A stretch of DNA of 45,646 nucleotides. Origin: Microcaldota archaeon. Lineage in GTDB: Archaea > Micrarchaeota > Micrarchaeia > Micrarchaeales > Micrarchaeaceae. The stretch is taken from positions 1-45,646 of the forward strand of contig JASHRG010000043.1 of NCBI GenBank assembly GCA_030037495.1, read 5' to 3'. Positions 1-9,738 of this stretch are shown here, in pieces. Each line of letters starts with the position of its first letter. The stretch's first letter is position 1. The position numbers were made by a program, and so were the translations under genes. The notes beneath the pieces were generated by a model that made no database searches, was not told the DNA's origin, and saw only the letters and a list, made by a program, of their open reading frames with translations.

Positions 1-345
1 ATAGAGGGAATGAGAGGCTACATAATCATTGAAGCAGAGGATGAGCTTGCATGCCGTCAGTTCATTACAAGGGAGCACAATGTCAAGGGTATGCTTAACA
101 AACCGCTTAGCGACGATGAGATAAACAAGCTAATTCAGGTAAAGAAGTTTGCGCAAGACATTGAGAAAGGAGACACTGTTGAATTCACAAGCGGTCCATT
201 CAAGGGCTACAAGGCAAAAGTGCTAAAGGTTGACGAGCTCAAGAGCGACATCACTGTTGAGCTTCAAGATGTGGTAGTACCGATACCTATAACTACCAAG
301 ATGAACACAGCTAAGGTAATCCAGAAGGCAGAGAAACAAGAATAA
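1..345 (+). CDS. spt5: Transcription elongation factor Spt5/NusG-like, KOW domain (5' end truncated by window edge)
   Basis: NGN-KOW-like sequence 'DTVEFTSGPFKGYKAKVLKVD' immediately upstream of L11; frame is open to base 1 (IEGMRGYIIIEAED). Confidence 0.85.
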   Translation: MEGMRGYIIIEAEDELACRQFITREHNVKGMLNKPLSDDEINKLIQVKKFAQDIEKGDTVEFTSGPFKGYKAKVLKVDELKSDITVELQDVVVPIPITTKMNTAKVIQKAEKQE

Positions 346-354
346 TGTGATTAT

Positions 355-822
355 ATGGCAGAAGTAACAATATCAGGGCTCATTGAAGGGGGCAAGGCCA
401 GCGGAGGACCGCCATTTGGGCCAGCCCTAGGGCCTCTTGGAGTCCCGGTCAACAACATAATTGCCGAGATAAACAACAAGACAAAGCAGTTTGAAGGGAT
501 AAAGATTCCTGTAAAAGTTATTGTCAACCCTGAGACTAAGGAGTTTCGTGTTGAGGTGGGATCACCTCCAACAAGCGCGCTCATTCTTAAGGAGCTTGGG
601 ATAGCTTCCGGTGCAAAGACCAAGGAGGAAACAGTGGGCAATCTCACAATTGCGCAAGTTAAGAAGATCGCACAGTCAAAGGAGGCAACAATCTATGGCA
701 AGAGCATGGAGGCAAAGATGACGCAGGTGCTAGGTACATGCAAAAGCATGGGAGTAAAGTGCGAGAACGAGGACCCAAGAAGTATAATAAAGAAGCTCAC
801 CAACGGAGAGCTAAAGGCTTAA
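355..822 (+). CDS. rpl11: 50S ribosomal protein L11
   Basis: 'GGKASGGPPFGPALGPLGVPVNNIIAEIN' L11 signature. Confidence 0.95.
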   Translation: MAEVTISGLIEGGKASGGPPFGPALGPLGVPVNNIIAEINNKTKQFEGIKIPVKVIVNPETKEFRVEVGSPPTSALILKELGIASGAKTKEETVGNLTIAQVKKIAQSKEATIYGKSMEAKMTQVLGTCKSMGVKCENEDPRSIIKKLTNGELKA

Positions 823-854
823 ATATCTGGAAACCATGAGTCATCTCGGATTAA

Positions 855-2336
855 ATGGGCGCAACCGTAAGCACTAATGTCGCTTTTGCGTCAAGAGGTT
901 TTTTCAGGCAGTCTGATTCTAGGCCAGAGCTTGAGAGGACAGAAGCCGTGATAAATGACCTCAGGGCAAGGCTTGCCATACCTCCTGCTGAGCAGGCAAG
1001 GATAGATACAATAAAGCACGAGCTTGCAGAAGCAAGACACGAGGTAACCTCGCTAAGGAGGGGAAGATACAGCAAGAAAAAGCTGGTTGACAGAAAGCAT
1101 GATATTCTATCCAGAAGGGATGGCATTCAGGGCATGATTGAGGTAATGGAGGCATATATGTCGCTTTCATTAGTGAGCCTGTCAAATCCAGAGAACCTGG
1201 CTGTGTTTGCTGCGCCTATGCCAAAGCGCCTTGTCGCGCATGTACGCAATTCTGATGACGCGCTTTCAAGATTATACGAACAAAGATTTGAATCGCAGCG
1301 CGGCAGGGATCCCTCTTCAATGCGGGAGCCTGCCACTGGGGAGGCACTTGCAGAGATCATAATGGCAAGGCAGAACAGAAGACTGCACGGCCTGCTTGAG
1401 GCAAGGGACTCCAACTTCTCGACTATGGGAAATATGGTGGCTCAGGAGCTTTATTCAAATGAGAGACTTGCAGAGCTTGGCAGGGATCTTAGGAATAACT
1501 CCAGGGAACTGAGAGTGGTAAACGCATCACTTAGGGACCATGGTAAAAGGCTTGGCGATGCCATGAAAAGGAAGAAGGAGAAGCTTGATGAGCTCAATGA
1601 ACTAAAAGCAAAGAGCCCGCTCAGCGCCGAGGAGAGGGCAGAGATTGATAACACGCTTAAGAACCTGGGCTTCAAGCTGCAGATGCTGAACGATGCTATA
1701 GGGCAGGAGCTTGGGTTTGAAGCTGCTGCGCTTAGGTACGGCTCGCTCCAGAGCAGCATCGAGGTGCACAGGATCTGGAGGGATGAAAATAGCCTAAACA
1801 AGATTATATACGAAGAGGCTGTCAAAAAGCTCAAGAAGAAATATCACGGGGATTTTTCGCTGGAAAGGGCTGATAGCTGGATTACCAAGGAGGAGCTGCT
1901 CACCCTCAACAAGATGATCTGGGATGTGTGGGCAAGGCGCACAGGAAACATATATAGGAAATCCCTGCGGTTTGGCGCCGATGACACAGAGAGGGCGCTG
2001 GCGCAGCAATTGGTCTGGAGGGATTACCTTGCAGCTGAAGCGAAAGACATTGATGCGCGCAGCGCATGGACTGATGACAGGAATGTTCCGCCATTATTCG
2101 TATGCGGGATAGCAGCATTAATAGACTCCACAGATGGGATGCGGCTGAAAGACCTAAACGTCTATGTCAACATGTTCTATCTACTTAGGGCTGGCAGGAT
2201 AATTCCTATGGCGCGTGGCGTTCCAGAGGGACCGGGTGGGGAATCCAGTGCCACGACAGGCGGCCCGAGCGCTGCCGCGGGCCAGGTCGGCCAGGCCCAT
2301 GGAGTAGTTGGCGAGGCTGCTTCTGCTCAGGCCTGA
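855..2336 (+). CDS. Hypothetical charged, coiled-coil-rich protein (493 aa)
   Basis: Long ORF directly after L11; heptad-like Lys/Glu/Leu-rich segments; no family recognised. Confidence 0.6.
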   Translation: MGATVSTNVAFASRGFFRQSDSRPELERTEAVINDLRARLAIPPAEQARIDTIKHELAEARHEVTSLRRGRYSKKKLVDRKHDILSRRDGIQGMIEVMEAYMSLSLVSLSNPENLAVFAAPMPKRLVAHVRNSDDALSRLYEQRFESQRGRDPSSMREPATGEALAEIIMARQNRRLHGLLEARDSNFSTMGNMVAQELYSNERLAELGRDLRNNSRELRVVNASLRDHGKRLGDAMKRKKEKLDELNELKAKSPLSAEERAEIDNTLKNLGFKLQMLNDAIGQELGFEAAALRYGSLQSSIEVHRIWRDENSLNKIIYEEAVKKLKKKYHGDFSLERADSWITKEELLTLNKMIWDVWARRTGNIYRKSLRFGADDTERALAQQLVWRDYLAAEAKDIDARSAWTDDRNVPPLFVCGIAALIDSTDGMRLKDLNVYVNMFYLLRAGRIIPMARGVPEGPGGESSATTGGPSAAAGQVGQAHGVVGEAASAQA

Positions 2337-2417
2337 GCATATTCCTTGCATTTTTAAGCCTAACCAACCATTAATTAATATTACAAACAATAGAATACGG
2401 TATAGATAATAATCCAA

Positions 2418-3386
2418 GTGGTAGGATTGCCAAAAGAGCACAAACTCATAAAGGGTTTCGTCTTCAGGTTTGTGAAGAAGAGGATTGCGGGATCCACGCT
2501 CAGCTCTGTGCTGAACGAGGCGAGGGACAACTCAGGAAAGGGCCTTCACACAACAGTGACATTCCTGAACGATGAGGTAGATGACTCAGCCAAGGCAAGA
2601 TACAACGCCAATACGTACGTGCAGTTGGCAAAGCAGTCATCAAGGCTCAACCTTAACACAGACCTTTCCATTAGGCTGAGCCAGCTTGGCATGAGCATAA
2701 ACCATGGCACGCTTGATGCGTGCCTTTCTGACGTGGTCAACGCGCTGAAGAGCACTGGGACAAGGGTCTGGTTTGAGGCTGAGAACGGCGCTGACGTTGA
2801 CGAACTGCTTGAAGTCTACAGAAAGTACAGGAACGAGTACAAGAACATCGGGGTTGAGATCCCAGTGATGTACAACCTGGAGGTGAGCACAATAAAGAAG
2901 ATGCTGAAGCCAAACGACATGGTGAAGCTCACCTACTACGCACACCAGAACGAGGCACAGGCCTTTGAGGGAGCTGAGAAGAAGCAGGATGGCAGGAAGG
3001 GCAGAAACGGCAGGGCAAATAAGGAGAAAACCAGCACATACATACTTGAGCACTACGTGTCAAAGATAGGCAAGCTGCTCCAGGCTGATGTGAACGTTGC
3101 TGTGCTTGAGCACGACGAGAAGATAATAACAAAGATTGCCGGTTTTAGCAAGGAGTACAAGAAGAGCCTGATATTCGAGCTGCCGCTTGGCTACAATGAG
3201 AGGAAGATTAATAAGCTTATGAAGATGAAGATTAATCTCAGCATATACACGCCGTATGGAAAGGACTGGACATCTTATGTGGTCAACAGGCTGACATCTG
3301 GGCACGGCCGCATAAGCAGGCTTGCGGAGAGGGTTCTGGAGGGGAGCGGCGCTGAAGTCACAGGTGTTGAAGACGAGGAAGACTAG
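2418..3386 (+). CDS. Divergent proline dehydrogenase-like (PRODH TIM barrel) protein
   Basis: 'FVKKRIAGSTLSSVLNEAR', 'LSIRLSQLGMSI', 'RVWFEAENGADVDELLEVYRKYR', 'VKLTYYAH' resemble PRODH motifs; GTG start. Confidence 0.5.
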   Translation: MVGLPKEHKLIKGFVFRFVKKRIAGSTLSSVLNEARDNSGKGLHTTVTFLNDEVDDSAKARYNANTYVQLAKQSSRLNLNTDLSIRLSQLGMSINHGTLDACLSDVVNALKSTGTRVWFEAENGADVDELLEVYRKYRNEYKNIGVEIPVMYNLEVSTIKKMLKPNDMVKLTYYAHQNEAQAFEGAEKKQDGRKGRNGRANKEKTSTYILEHYVSKIGKLLQADVNVAVLEHDEKIITKIAGFSKEYKKSLIFELPLGYNERKINKLMKMKINLSIYTPYGKDWTSYVVNRLTSGHGRISRLAERVLEGSGAEVTGVEDEED

Positions 3387-3429
3387 CGGGGGTAAGAACC
3401 CCAGGAAGGTGAATGCCCAGAAAAGAAAG

Positions 3430-4425
3430 ATGGTAGACGTAGTCACTGGACCCACTTCTGGGATAGGGGTCAAGCTCATAAGGAAGCTGCTTGCAATGGG
3501 CGATGAGGTCAGGGTCATTGTGCTTGAGGACCCATACAAGAGCGAACTCTGGAAGAGGCTGCCTGGCGGAGTCATCCCATATGTTGCAGACATTACGCTT
3601 AAGAAGCCTGATGACGGCCACCACATGAAGGAGGCGTGCTCTGGAGCAGACAGGATATTCCATTTTGCAGCCATAACCGACCTGCAAAGGGCATCAACAG
3701 AGGAGTACATACAGGTAAACGTTATTGGGACAGAGAACGTCCTCAAGGCGTTTGTTGATGGGAATCCCCAGAACAAGCCAGTGCACTTCTTCTACATGAG
3801 CAGCATTTCCGTTTATGGGAGCAGGCCTGGAGAGGTGCTTGCTGAAGATTCAGAGACAAAGCCTGGTAGCACATACGGGGAGACAAAGCTCATGGCAGAG
3901 CTCGTTGTAAAGTCCTTTGCTGCTGCGCACCCCAACATAAGCTACACGATTTACAGGGTTGCAAACATGTACGGCCCTTACTACGATGGGCCATTCAACA
4001 GGATATTCAGGTTCATAAAGCAGGGGAAGCTGCGCTACATAGGAAATGCAGACAACCGCATAACCCTGGTCCATGTGGACGACGCTGTGGACGCGATTCT
4101 CTTGTCAATAGACAACAGGGCCGCTAAGAATGATGTCTTCAATGTTTCTGATGGTGAGGTATACACGCAAAGGCAGCTGTTCACAAAAGCGGCTGAATTC
4201 CTGAAAGTCAGTCCTCCAAGGAAGCACATACACCCTGCTATTGCAATGCTGGGTGCGCCAATACTGAAGCTTGGGAGGGCTGAGCTAGCCTATATAATAA
4301 GCGACAGGGTAATAAGCATAGCAAAGATAAAGAAGACGCTGGACTTCAAGCCAAAGAGGAGCATCGACACAGAAGGCCAGGAGATGGTGAACGAGTTCCT
4401 CAGGCATTACCACGACGGCGAATGA
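3430..4425 (+). CDS. NAD-dependent epimerase/dehydratase (extended SDR)
   Basis: 'VTGPTSGIGVKLIRKLL', 'YMSSISVYG', 'YGETKLMAE' (YxxxK); ATG at 3430 preferred over ORF start 3322. Confidence 0.85.
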   Translation: MVDVVTGPTSGIGVKLIRKLLAMGDEVRVIVLEDPYKSELWKRLPGGVIPYVADITLKKPDDGHHMKEACSGADRIFHFAAITDLQRASTEEYIQVNVIGTENVLKAFVDGNPQNKPVHFFYMSSISVYGSRPGEVLAEDSETKPGSTYGETKLMAELVVKSFAAAHPNISYTIYRVANMYGPYYDGPFNRIFRFIKQGKLRYIGNADNRITLVHVDDAVDAILLSIDNRAAKNDVFNVSDGEVYTQRQLFTKAAEFLKVSPPRKHIHPAIAMLGAPILKLGRAELAYIISDRVISIAKIKKTLDFKPKRSIDTEGQEMVNEFLRHYHDGE

Positions 4426-4434
4426 TTAGATGAT

Positions 4435-5232
4435 TTGATGAGGAATGGAAAAGTTGAGCTGTACATAAATGAGGCCGTAAGGGGCAAGGGGGCTATGCTC
4501 TTCACATTGATAGACCCAGTTGATTACGATACGCCGGCAATAGCTATAAAGACTGCAAGCGAGTGCGCCAGGGCTGGGGTTGACGCGATACTGCTTGGAG
4601 GCAGCGTTGGAGCACAGGGAGAGCTTCTTGACGAGGTCGCAAAGAGCATAAAGGAGAAGATCGATGTTCCGCTTATACTATTCCCAGGGAACATAGCCAC
4701 AATAACAAGGCACGCTGATGCGATATTGTATATGTCGCTCATGAATTCAAGGAACCCATACTGGCTTGTGCAGGCGCACATGCTTGCTACCCCGCTCATA
4801 AGAAAAGCTGGGATAGAGCCGCTCCCTACAGGGTACATACTTGTTACGCCTGGAGGGACTGCAGGCTGGGTCGGTGATGTCAATCTCATACCAAGGGAAA
4901 AGCCGCAGCTTGCCGCAGCGCTGGCGCTTACCGGGGAGTACCTTGGCCACAGATTAATATTCACTGACACTGGGTCAAACCCAAGGAAGCAGGGATACGG
5001 GCCAATACCACCGGAAATAGTGAAAGCTGTGAAGAGCGCGATAAGCGTTCCATACATGGTTGGCGGGGGGATCAGGACAACGGACGAGCTTAGGGCAACA
5101 TACCAGGCAGGCGCAGACATAGTTGTCATAGGCACAGCGTTTGAAGACCACGGTGCAGAAGTCTTCAAGAAGGCCTCTTCATACGTGAAGGTCACAAAGG
5201 AGGAGGGCGCAAAAAGGCTAAAGAAGATGTAG
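4435..5232 (+). CDS. Geranylgeranylglyceryl phosphate synthase
   Basis: 'LIDPVD', 'GGSVG', 'LFPGN', 'GYILVTPGGTAGWVGDVNLIP', 'VPYMVGGGIRT'. Confidence 0.92.
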   Translation: MMRNGKVELYINEAVRGKGAMLFTLIDPVDYDTPAIAIKTASECARAGVDAILLGGSVGAQGELLDEVAKSIKEKIDVPLILFPGNIATITRHADAILYMSLMNSRNPYWLVQAHMLATPLIRKAGIEPLPTGYILVTPGGTAGWVGDVNLIPREKPQLAAALALTGEYLGHRLIFTDTGSNPRKQGYGPIPPEIVKAVKSAISVPYMVGGGIRTTDELRATYQAGADIVVIGTAFEDHGAEVFKKASSYVKVTKEEGAKRLKKM

Positions 5233-5252
5233 CCCCATAGAATAAGGATTCG

Positions 5253-6098
5253 ATGAAGGTGATAACCACAGCTGAGCTCTCTGTGCTTGCAAAGGAGCTC
5301 CAGGATCTCATTGGTTTCTACATTGACAGGTTCTACGAGGTGAGCGAGGGCAGGTTCAGGATCAAGCTGAGCAAGAGCAAGGTTCAGTGCAACCTCCAGA
5401 TAATACTATCACACACAATAAACAAGACTAGTTACATTGAGAAGCAGGATCAGCCAACAGGATTCGCAATGGCTGCCAGGAAGAGGATAGAGGGTTTCCA
5501 GATAAGGGATATAAAGCAGCTCAACAATGACAGGATAATGCTGTTCGTGCTCAAGAAAGGCGAAACAGAGCTAAACCTTGTGGCAGAGATGTTTGGCAGG
5601 GGCAACCTAGTAATAACAGACAATGCGATGAAAATACTGCTCGCATACAGGCAGCAGGAGATGAAGGACAGGGTAATAAAACGAAACATGGAGTACGTGA
5701 CACCAAAGCAGTCCGGAAGCTACAGGGCTGATATCCCGGAAAGCATAATACCAAGCGGTTACAAGACGCTGCAGGAGGCTCTTGACGAATACTACCACGA
5801 GAACCCGGTAAACGCACAAAATGGCGAGAACCCCGGGCAAAAAAGGCTTGCGGAAGAGCTCCAGAACAGCATAAAGAAACAGGAAAAAATACTTGATCGC
5901 ATTGACGTTGAAATAGCGGGCAGCAAGGAGCTTGGGAATGCGCTGTTCAACAACATGGCACTTGTGAACGAGCTTGTAAAGGCTGCGCAGGCAAACAAGA
6001 GGATCACAAAAGAGGAGCTGCAGAAAATGTTCCCCACAATAAGGATATTAAATGTTGACCTGAAAGATAAGAGATTGACAGTAGAGCTGAGCAAATGA
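5253..6098 (+). CDS. NFACT-N domain protein (RqcH-like N-terminal part only)
   Basis: 'FYIDRFYEVSEGRFRIKLSKSKVQCNLQI', 'GFAMAARKRIEGFQIRDIKQLNNDRIM', 'LVAEMFGRGNLVITD'; only 281 aa. Confidence 0.75.
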   Translation: MKVITTAELSVLAKELQDLIGFYIDRFYEVSEGRFRIKLSKSKVQCNLQIILSHTINKTSYIEKQDQPTGFAMAARKRIEGFQIRDIKQLNNDRIMLFVLKKGETELNLVAEMFGRGNLVITDNAMKILLAYRQQEMKDRVIKRNMEYVTPKQSGSYRADIPESIIPSGYKTLQEALDEYYHENPVNAQNGENPGQKRLAEELQNSIKKQEKILDRIDVEIAGSKELGNALFNNMALVNELVKAAQANKRITKEELQKMFPTIRILNVDLKDKRLTVELSK

Positions 6099-6988
6099 CT
6101 ATGAAGATAACTTTCCTTGGCACCGGCGGTTCAATGCCGACAAGGGAAAGGGGCCTGCCATCCGTTGCGCTGGAATACGACGGAAACGTCTACCTCTTCG
6201 ATTGCGGGGAGGGAACGCAGAGGCAGGCGGTGCTCTATTCCGTGAACCTTTCAAGGGTGCACTCCATATTCATATCGCATATTCATGGCGACCACATGCT
6301 TGGTCTTGCTGGACTTGCAAGGACGCTTGCGCTGATAAAGAGGACAAAGCCACTTTATGTATATGTACCTCAAGGCAGCGAGACGATAGCCAGCACGCTG
6401 CTCAAGCTTGAGAACCCTATGATGACATACACTACAATAATAAGCGGGATAACCCCCGGTGTTATATTCAAGGGCAAGGGGTTCAACGTGAGCGCGTTTA
6501 AGGTTGACCACACCGTGCCAACGTTCGGGTTCGCGTTTGAGCTTGAAAAGAGGATGAGATTCATCAAGGATAAGTGCAAGAAGCTGGGGATAAAGGGGTT
6601 GATGTTCAGGCAGCTCTTGAAAAAGGGCTCGATAAGGATAAACGGCAAGACGATAAAACTGAATGACGTGACATATGCCGTAGAGGGCAAGAAAATAGTC
6701 TATGTAACTGACACAAGGCCTGCAAAGACGACAGTTGCAGCTGCAAAGAACGCTGACCTGCTCATGCACGAGGCCACTTTTGCAGACTCCCTGGAAGAGC
6801 TGGCCAGGGAGAGGTCGCATTCCACTGCCGGGGAAGCAGCTGGCGTTGCAAAGAAGGCGAAATGCAAGAGGCTCGTGCTGCTGCACTTCAGCGCAAGGTA
6901 CAAGAACGTAAACGAGACATTAAGGGATGCAAGAAAGGTCTTCAAGAACACTGAAGCAGCAAAGGACGGCGCTGTTATTACCATTTAG
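6095..6988 (+). CDS. rnz: Ribonuclease Z (tRNase Z)
   Basis: 'FLGTGGSMPTRERGLPSVAL', 'FISHIHGDHMLGLAGL', 'HEATF', 'HFSARY'. Confidence 0.92.
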   Translation: MTMKITFLGTGGSMPTRERGLPSVALEYDGNVYLFDCGEGTQRQAVLYSVNLSRVHSIFISHIHGDHMLGLAGLARTLALIKRTKPLYVYVPQGSETIASTLLKLENPMMTYTTIISGITPGVIFKGKGFNVSAFKVDHTVPTFGFAFELEKRMRFIKDKCKKLGIKGLMFRQLLKKGSIRINGKTIKLNDVTYAVEGKKIVYVTDTRPAKTTVAAAKNADLLMHEATFADSLEELARERSHSTAGEAAGVAKKAKCKRLVLLHFSARYKNVNETLRDARKVFKNTEAAKDGAVITI

Positions 6989-7059
6989 GGGCTCGTAGTC
7001 GATTGGTAAGACGTCACGTTGACAACGTGAAGACACGGAGTTCGATTCTCCGCGGGCCC
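6988..7059 (+). tRNA. tRNA-Val (GAC)
   Basis: Acceptor GGGCTCG/CGGGCCC, anticodon loop TTGACAA in CACG/CGTG stem, T-loop TTCGATTC. Confidence 0.9.
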
Positions 7060-7081
7060 ATCTACTTAGATAATAGAAACA

Positions 7082-7090
7082 TTTAAATAT
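7082..7090 (+). promoter_or_regulatory. TATA-box-like element for the VapBC operon
   Basis: TTTAAATAT about 25 nt before the antitoxin ATG (leaderless-type spacing). Confidence 0.45.
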
Positions 7091-7110
7091 ATTAATTATG
7101 TAAGTATATT

Positions 7111-7374
7111 ATGGCAAAAACAAGAACGCTAACGATAAGCGTGGATGAGGAATCTGAGAGGAAATTCAGGAAATTGGCGCTGTCAAAATACGGCAAGAGG
7201 AAGGGAACCCTAGGCAAGGCCTTGACCGCAGCCATGGACAAGTGGATCGAGCAGGTTGAGGGGGCAGATCTTACCGCAGAGACGATAGATTTGATGAAGA
7301 AGGGAGTAGCAAAAAAGAAGTGGAAGTTTAATAGAGAGGAGATATATGAAGAGCGATTCAAAAACTTTAGATGA
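7111..7374 (+). CDS. Ribbon-helix-helix-like antitoxin (VapB-type)
   Basis: 'KTRTLTISVDEESERKFRKLALSKYGKRKGTLGKALTAAMDKWIEQ'; overlaps PIN toxin start. Confidence 0.7.
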   Translation: MAKTRTLTISVDEESERKFRKLALSKYGKRKGTLGKALTAAMDKWIEQVEGADLTAETIDLMKKGVAKKKWKFNREEIYEERFKNFR

Positions 7375-7792
7375 GAATAGATTTTTTGATACCAACCTTT
7401 TCGTGTATGCATATACGGAGCCTAATAGCGAAAAAGGCAAAAGAGCACAAAAGCTACTCATAGATGTTTTTGAGGGCAGGGCGAAGGGTGTACTATCGAA
7501 TCAGGTTCTCGCTGAGCTCTCTTATGTTTTACTGTCAAAATTTGAAACAGACCCGGAGAAGGTCGATGTTATAGTCAGTAGTATAAGGATAAATGCCAAT
7601 TGGAGAAGACTAGAGTACAGCACCAAAACGGTTGCAAAGTGTGTCAAAGCCATACTGCATACGAAAACAAGATTTTTTGATACGCTGATTGCGGAGACCA
7701 TGAGGGAGAATGAAATAAATATGATAATAACGGAGAATACCAAGGACTTTGAGCGTATAAATGGGATGACTACGGTCAATCCTTTTAGGTGA
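7346..7792 (+). CDS. PIN-domain toxin (VapC-type)
   Basis: 'FFDTNLFVYAYTEP', 'LSNQVLAELSYVLL', 'RFFDTLIAETMRENEINMIITENTKDFERI'. Confidence 0.85.
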   Translation: MKSDSKTLDENRFFDTNLFVYAYTEPNSEKGKRAQKLLIDVFEGRAKGVLSNQVLAELSYVLLSKFETDPEKVDVIVSSIRINANWRRLEYSTKTVAKCVKAILHTKTRFFDTLIAETMRENEINMIITENTKDFERINGMTTVNPFR

Positions 7793-7827
7793 CTCGGTTC
7801 CGATTGAAGAATCGAAGCTCTAGGAAC

Positions 7828-7844
7828 ATTCTCCGCCGGCCCAT
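7828..7844 (+). repeat. Partial direct repeat of the tRNA-Val 3' end
   Basis: ATTCTCCGCCGGCCCAT vs tRNA-Val 7045-7061 ATTCTCCGCGGGCCCAT (16/17). Confidence 0.65.
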
Positions 7845-7857
7845 TGTTGGTGTGTAA

Positions 7858-8601
7858 ATGGATCTGAAGAATAATACAATACTGATAACAGGCGGCGCTA
7901 CTGGTATAGGCTTTGCGCTTGCCGAATCGCTTTTAAAGCTAGGCAACAAGGTGATAATCTGCGGCAGGAGAGAAGAAAGACTAGCAGAAGCGAAGAAGAA
8001 ACTTCCAGACATAGAGGTGAAGAGGTGCGACGTTTCAAAGGCAGGCGAGCGCAAGCTCCTCGTCGACTGGATCAATTCCAACTACAGGGAAACCAATATC
8101 CTTGTGAACAATGCAGGGATACAAAGGCAGGTTGACTTCAAGAAAGGGGCAGAAGACCTTATGAAGAGCGATGATGAGATAGACATCAATCTCAAGGCGC
8201 AGGTTTACCTCTCTGCCCAGCTTGTGCCCATGCTCATGAAGCGCAGCGAGTCGGCAATAGTAAATGTCTCTTCTGGTCTTGGTTTTGTACCTCTTTCAAG
8301 GTTTCCCGTATATTGCGCAACAAAGGCAGCAATACACTCGTTTACGCTTTCGCTCAGGCACCAGTTAAGGGACACTTCTGTAAAAGTGTTCGAGATAATA
8401 CCGCCGACAGTGCATGACACAGGACTGAAGGGAAAGCCAATTGAGAAAACAGACTGGTCTGTTTCGGCAAGCGAAGTGGCAAGCGCAGCCGTGAAGGGTA
8501 TCATAGAGGACCAGTACGAAATTGCGATAGGGCCGTCAAAAGCCTGGGTTTCGGGCTCAAGGGAGGATCTGGACAAGATATTCAGGAATATCAATCGCTG
8601 A
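7858..8601 (+). CDS. Short-chain dehydrogenase/reductase (DltE-like)
   Basis: 'ILITGGATGIGFALAESLLKLG', 'NNAG', 'YCATKAAIHSF'. Confidence 0.9.
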   Translation: MDLKNNTILITGGATGIGFALAESLLKLGNKVIICGRREERLAEAKKKLPDIEVKRCDVSKAGERKLLVDWINSNYRETNILVNNAGIQRQVDFKKGAEDLMKSDDEIDINLKAQVYLSAQLVPMLMKRSESAIVNVSSGLGFVPLSRFPVYCATKAAIHSFTLSLRHQLRDTSVKVFEIIPPTVHDTGLKGKPIEKTDWSVSASEVASAAVKGIIEDQYEIAIGPSKAWVSGSREDLDKIFRNINR

Positions 8602-8603
8602 GC
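8573..8603 (+). repeat. SDR gene 3' end, copy 1 (in frame with the SDR)
   Basis: ACAAGATATTCAGGAATATCAATCGCTGAGC, encodes KIFRNINR-stop. Confidence 0.8.
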
Positions 8604-8694
8604 AGTCCAAAAGGGCGTTTGTATGGGAAACATAGGTAAGCAATCATTTGATAGAATATCTAAAATTACGGCTTTAAGAGATGCAAAAGCCAGG

Positions 8695-9654
8695 TCAGGC
8701 CCTAATTCCAAAAAGCAAATCGGCAGTATCATTCGGTACACTCAACCCGCTGATAGAGAAACGCCAGTCGCATCCGGGAACTATGGTGAGGCGCAATGGG
8801 TTCCCGCCTGGCGCAACCGCAATCCGTTCGTCTCGTCTAATACCTAATGTTGGTCTTGCAAGCAGCTTTCCTTTACGGCTCAACGTAAAATTGAATCCGC
8901 TTTTGTCTATACCAGCGCCAGCCAGCCACCCGCTTTTCCCCTCTAACTTCTCTAACTCTATTGGATCTCCGGCAATGGCGGGTATTGCCACCTGATATGC
9001 AGGTGCACCTATGCCCAGAGCCAACCTGGCTTCCGTTGATTCAGCATAATCTGCTCCACCGTCTACCAAATAAATTTCGAATGTTCTTCCCTCTTGCAAT
9101 TTGATACTAGATATTTTACCTATCACCATCTTCCTGCCGCTTTTAAGCGGCATTGAGATGGTCTTTCGGGTTACAACATCGTAGATCGCTTGAAGCGCTT
9201 TGAGGCTAAGATCCTGCGTTGCGGCAGTATATGGCTCTGCATGGCTACCAGTACGGATAGTGTACGACGAGCTGTAGGTTCTGTCCTTTGGAAGAAATCC
9301 GCCTCCATATGTAGAGCTGTCTATACTTGACTGACTAGCATGTACTACCACGGCCCTACCTATATCTAAATAATCGCTCTCTGAATGGTACTTAGTGTGT
9401 GTTGTAATGCCCATTTCTGCAAGCTTTTGTATAAGCTCTAATCTTCTGGCTCCCTCTTTCTTACGCCTGCTTGCCTCATGAGCTATTTCGTCAGCTTTTT
9501 CTGACGCACTGAGCCCACGCCAGGTTTTCCTATCTGATTTATCATAGGGCTCCCGCCCGGCCTGATGCATCTCTGTTACTTCTCTTTGCCTTTCTTCTAT
9601 TCTGCGTCTCAACCCATTCAGTATGCCCATTTCGGCAACTATCCCAATTGTCAA
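8695..9654 (-). CDS. Hypothetical protein (319 aa), island cargo
   Basis: Long ORF within insertion; no family recognised. Confidence 0.6.
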   Translation of the reverse strand: MTIGIVAEMGILNGLRRRIEERQREVTEMHQAGREPYDKSDRKTWRGLSASEKADEIAHEASRRKKEGARRLELIQKLAEMGITTHTKYHSESDYLDIGRAVVVHASQSSIDSSTYGGGFLPKDRTYSSSYTIRTGSHAEPYTAATQDLSLKALQAIYDVVTRKTISMPLKSGRKMVIGKISSIKLQEGRTFEIYLVDGGADYAESTEARLALGIGAPAYQVAIPAIAGDPIELEKLEGKSGWLAGAGIDKSGFNFTLSRKGKLLARPTLGIRRDERIAVAPGGNPLRLTIVPGCDWRFSISGLSVPNDTADLLFGIRA

Positions 9655-9738
9655 CGAAAATGTCCTTAGCAGGTCTTTTGAGCTAGAATTCCTTTTTCTT
9701 TCGATTTCCGCAGCATCACCATATATATCTAGCGGGCG

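Noticed and set aside
4524-5195. 223-aa minus-strand ORF antisense to GGGP synthase
   Set aside because: The plus strand is a clear GGGPS; low-complexity Ser/Ala translation typical of shadow ORFs.
8623-8995. Plus-strand 74-aa and 104-aa ORFs at the edge of the SDR-end insertion
   Set aside because: They overlap the 3' part of the 319-aa minus-strand gene and have no independent support.
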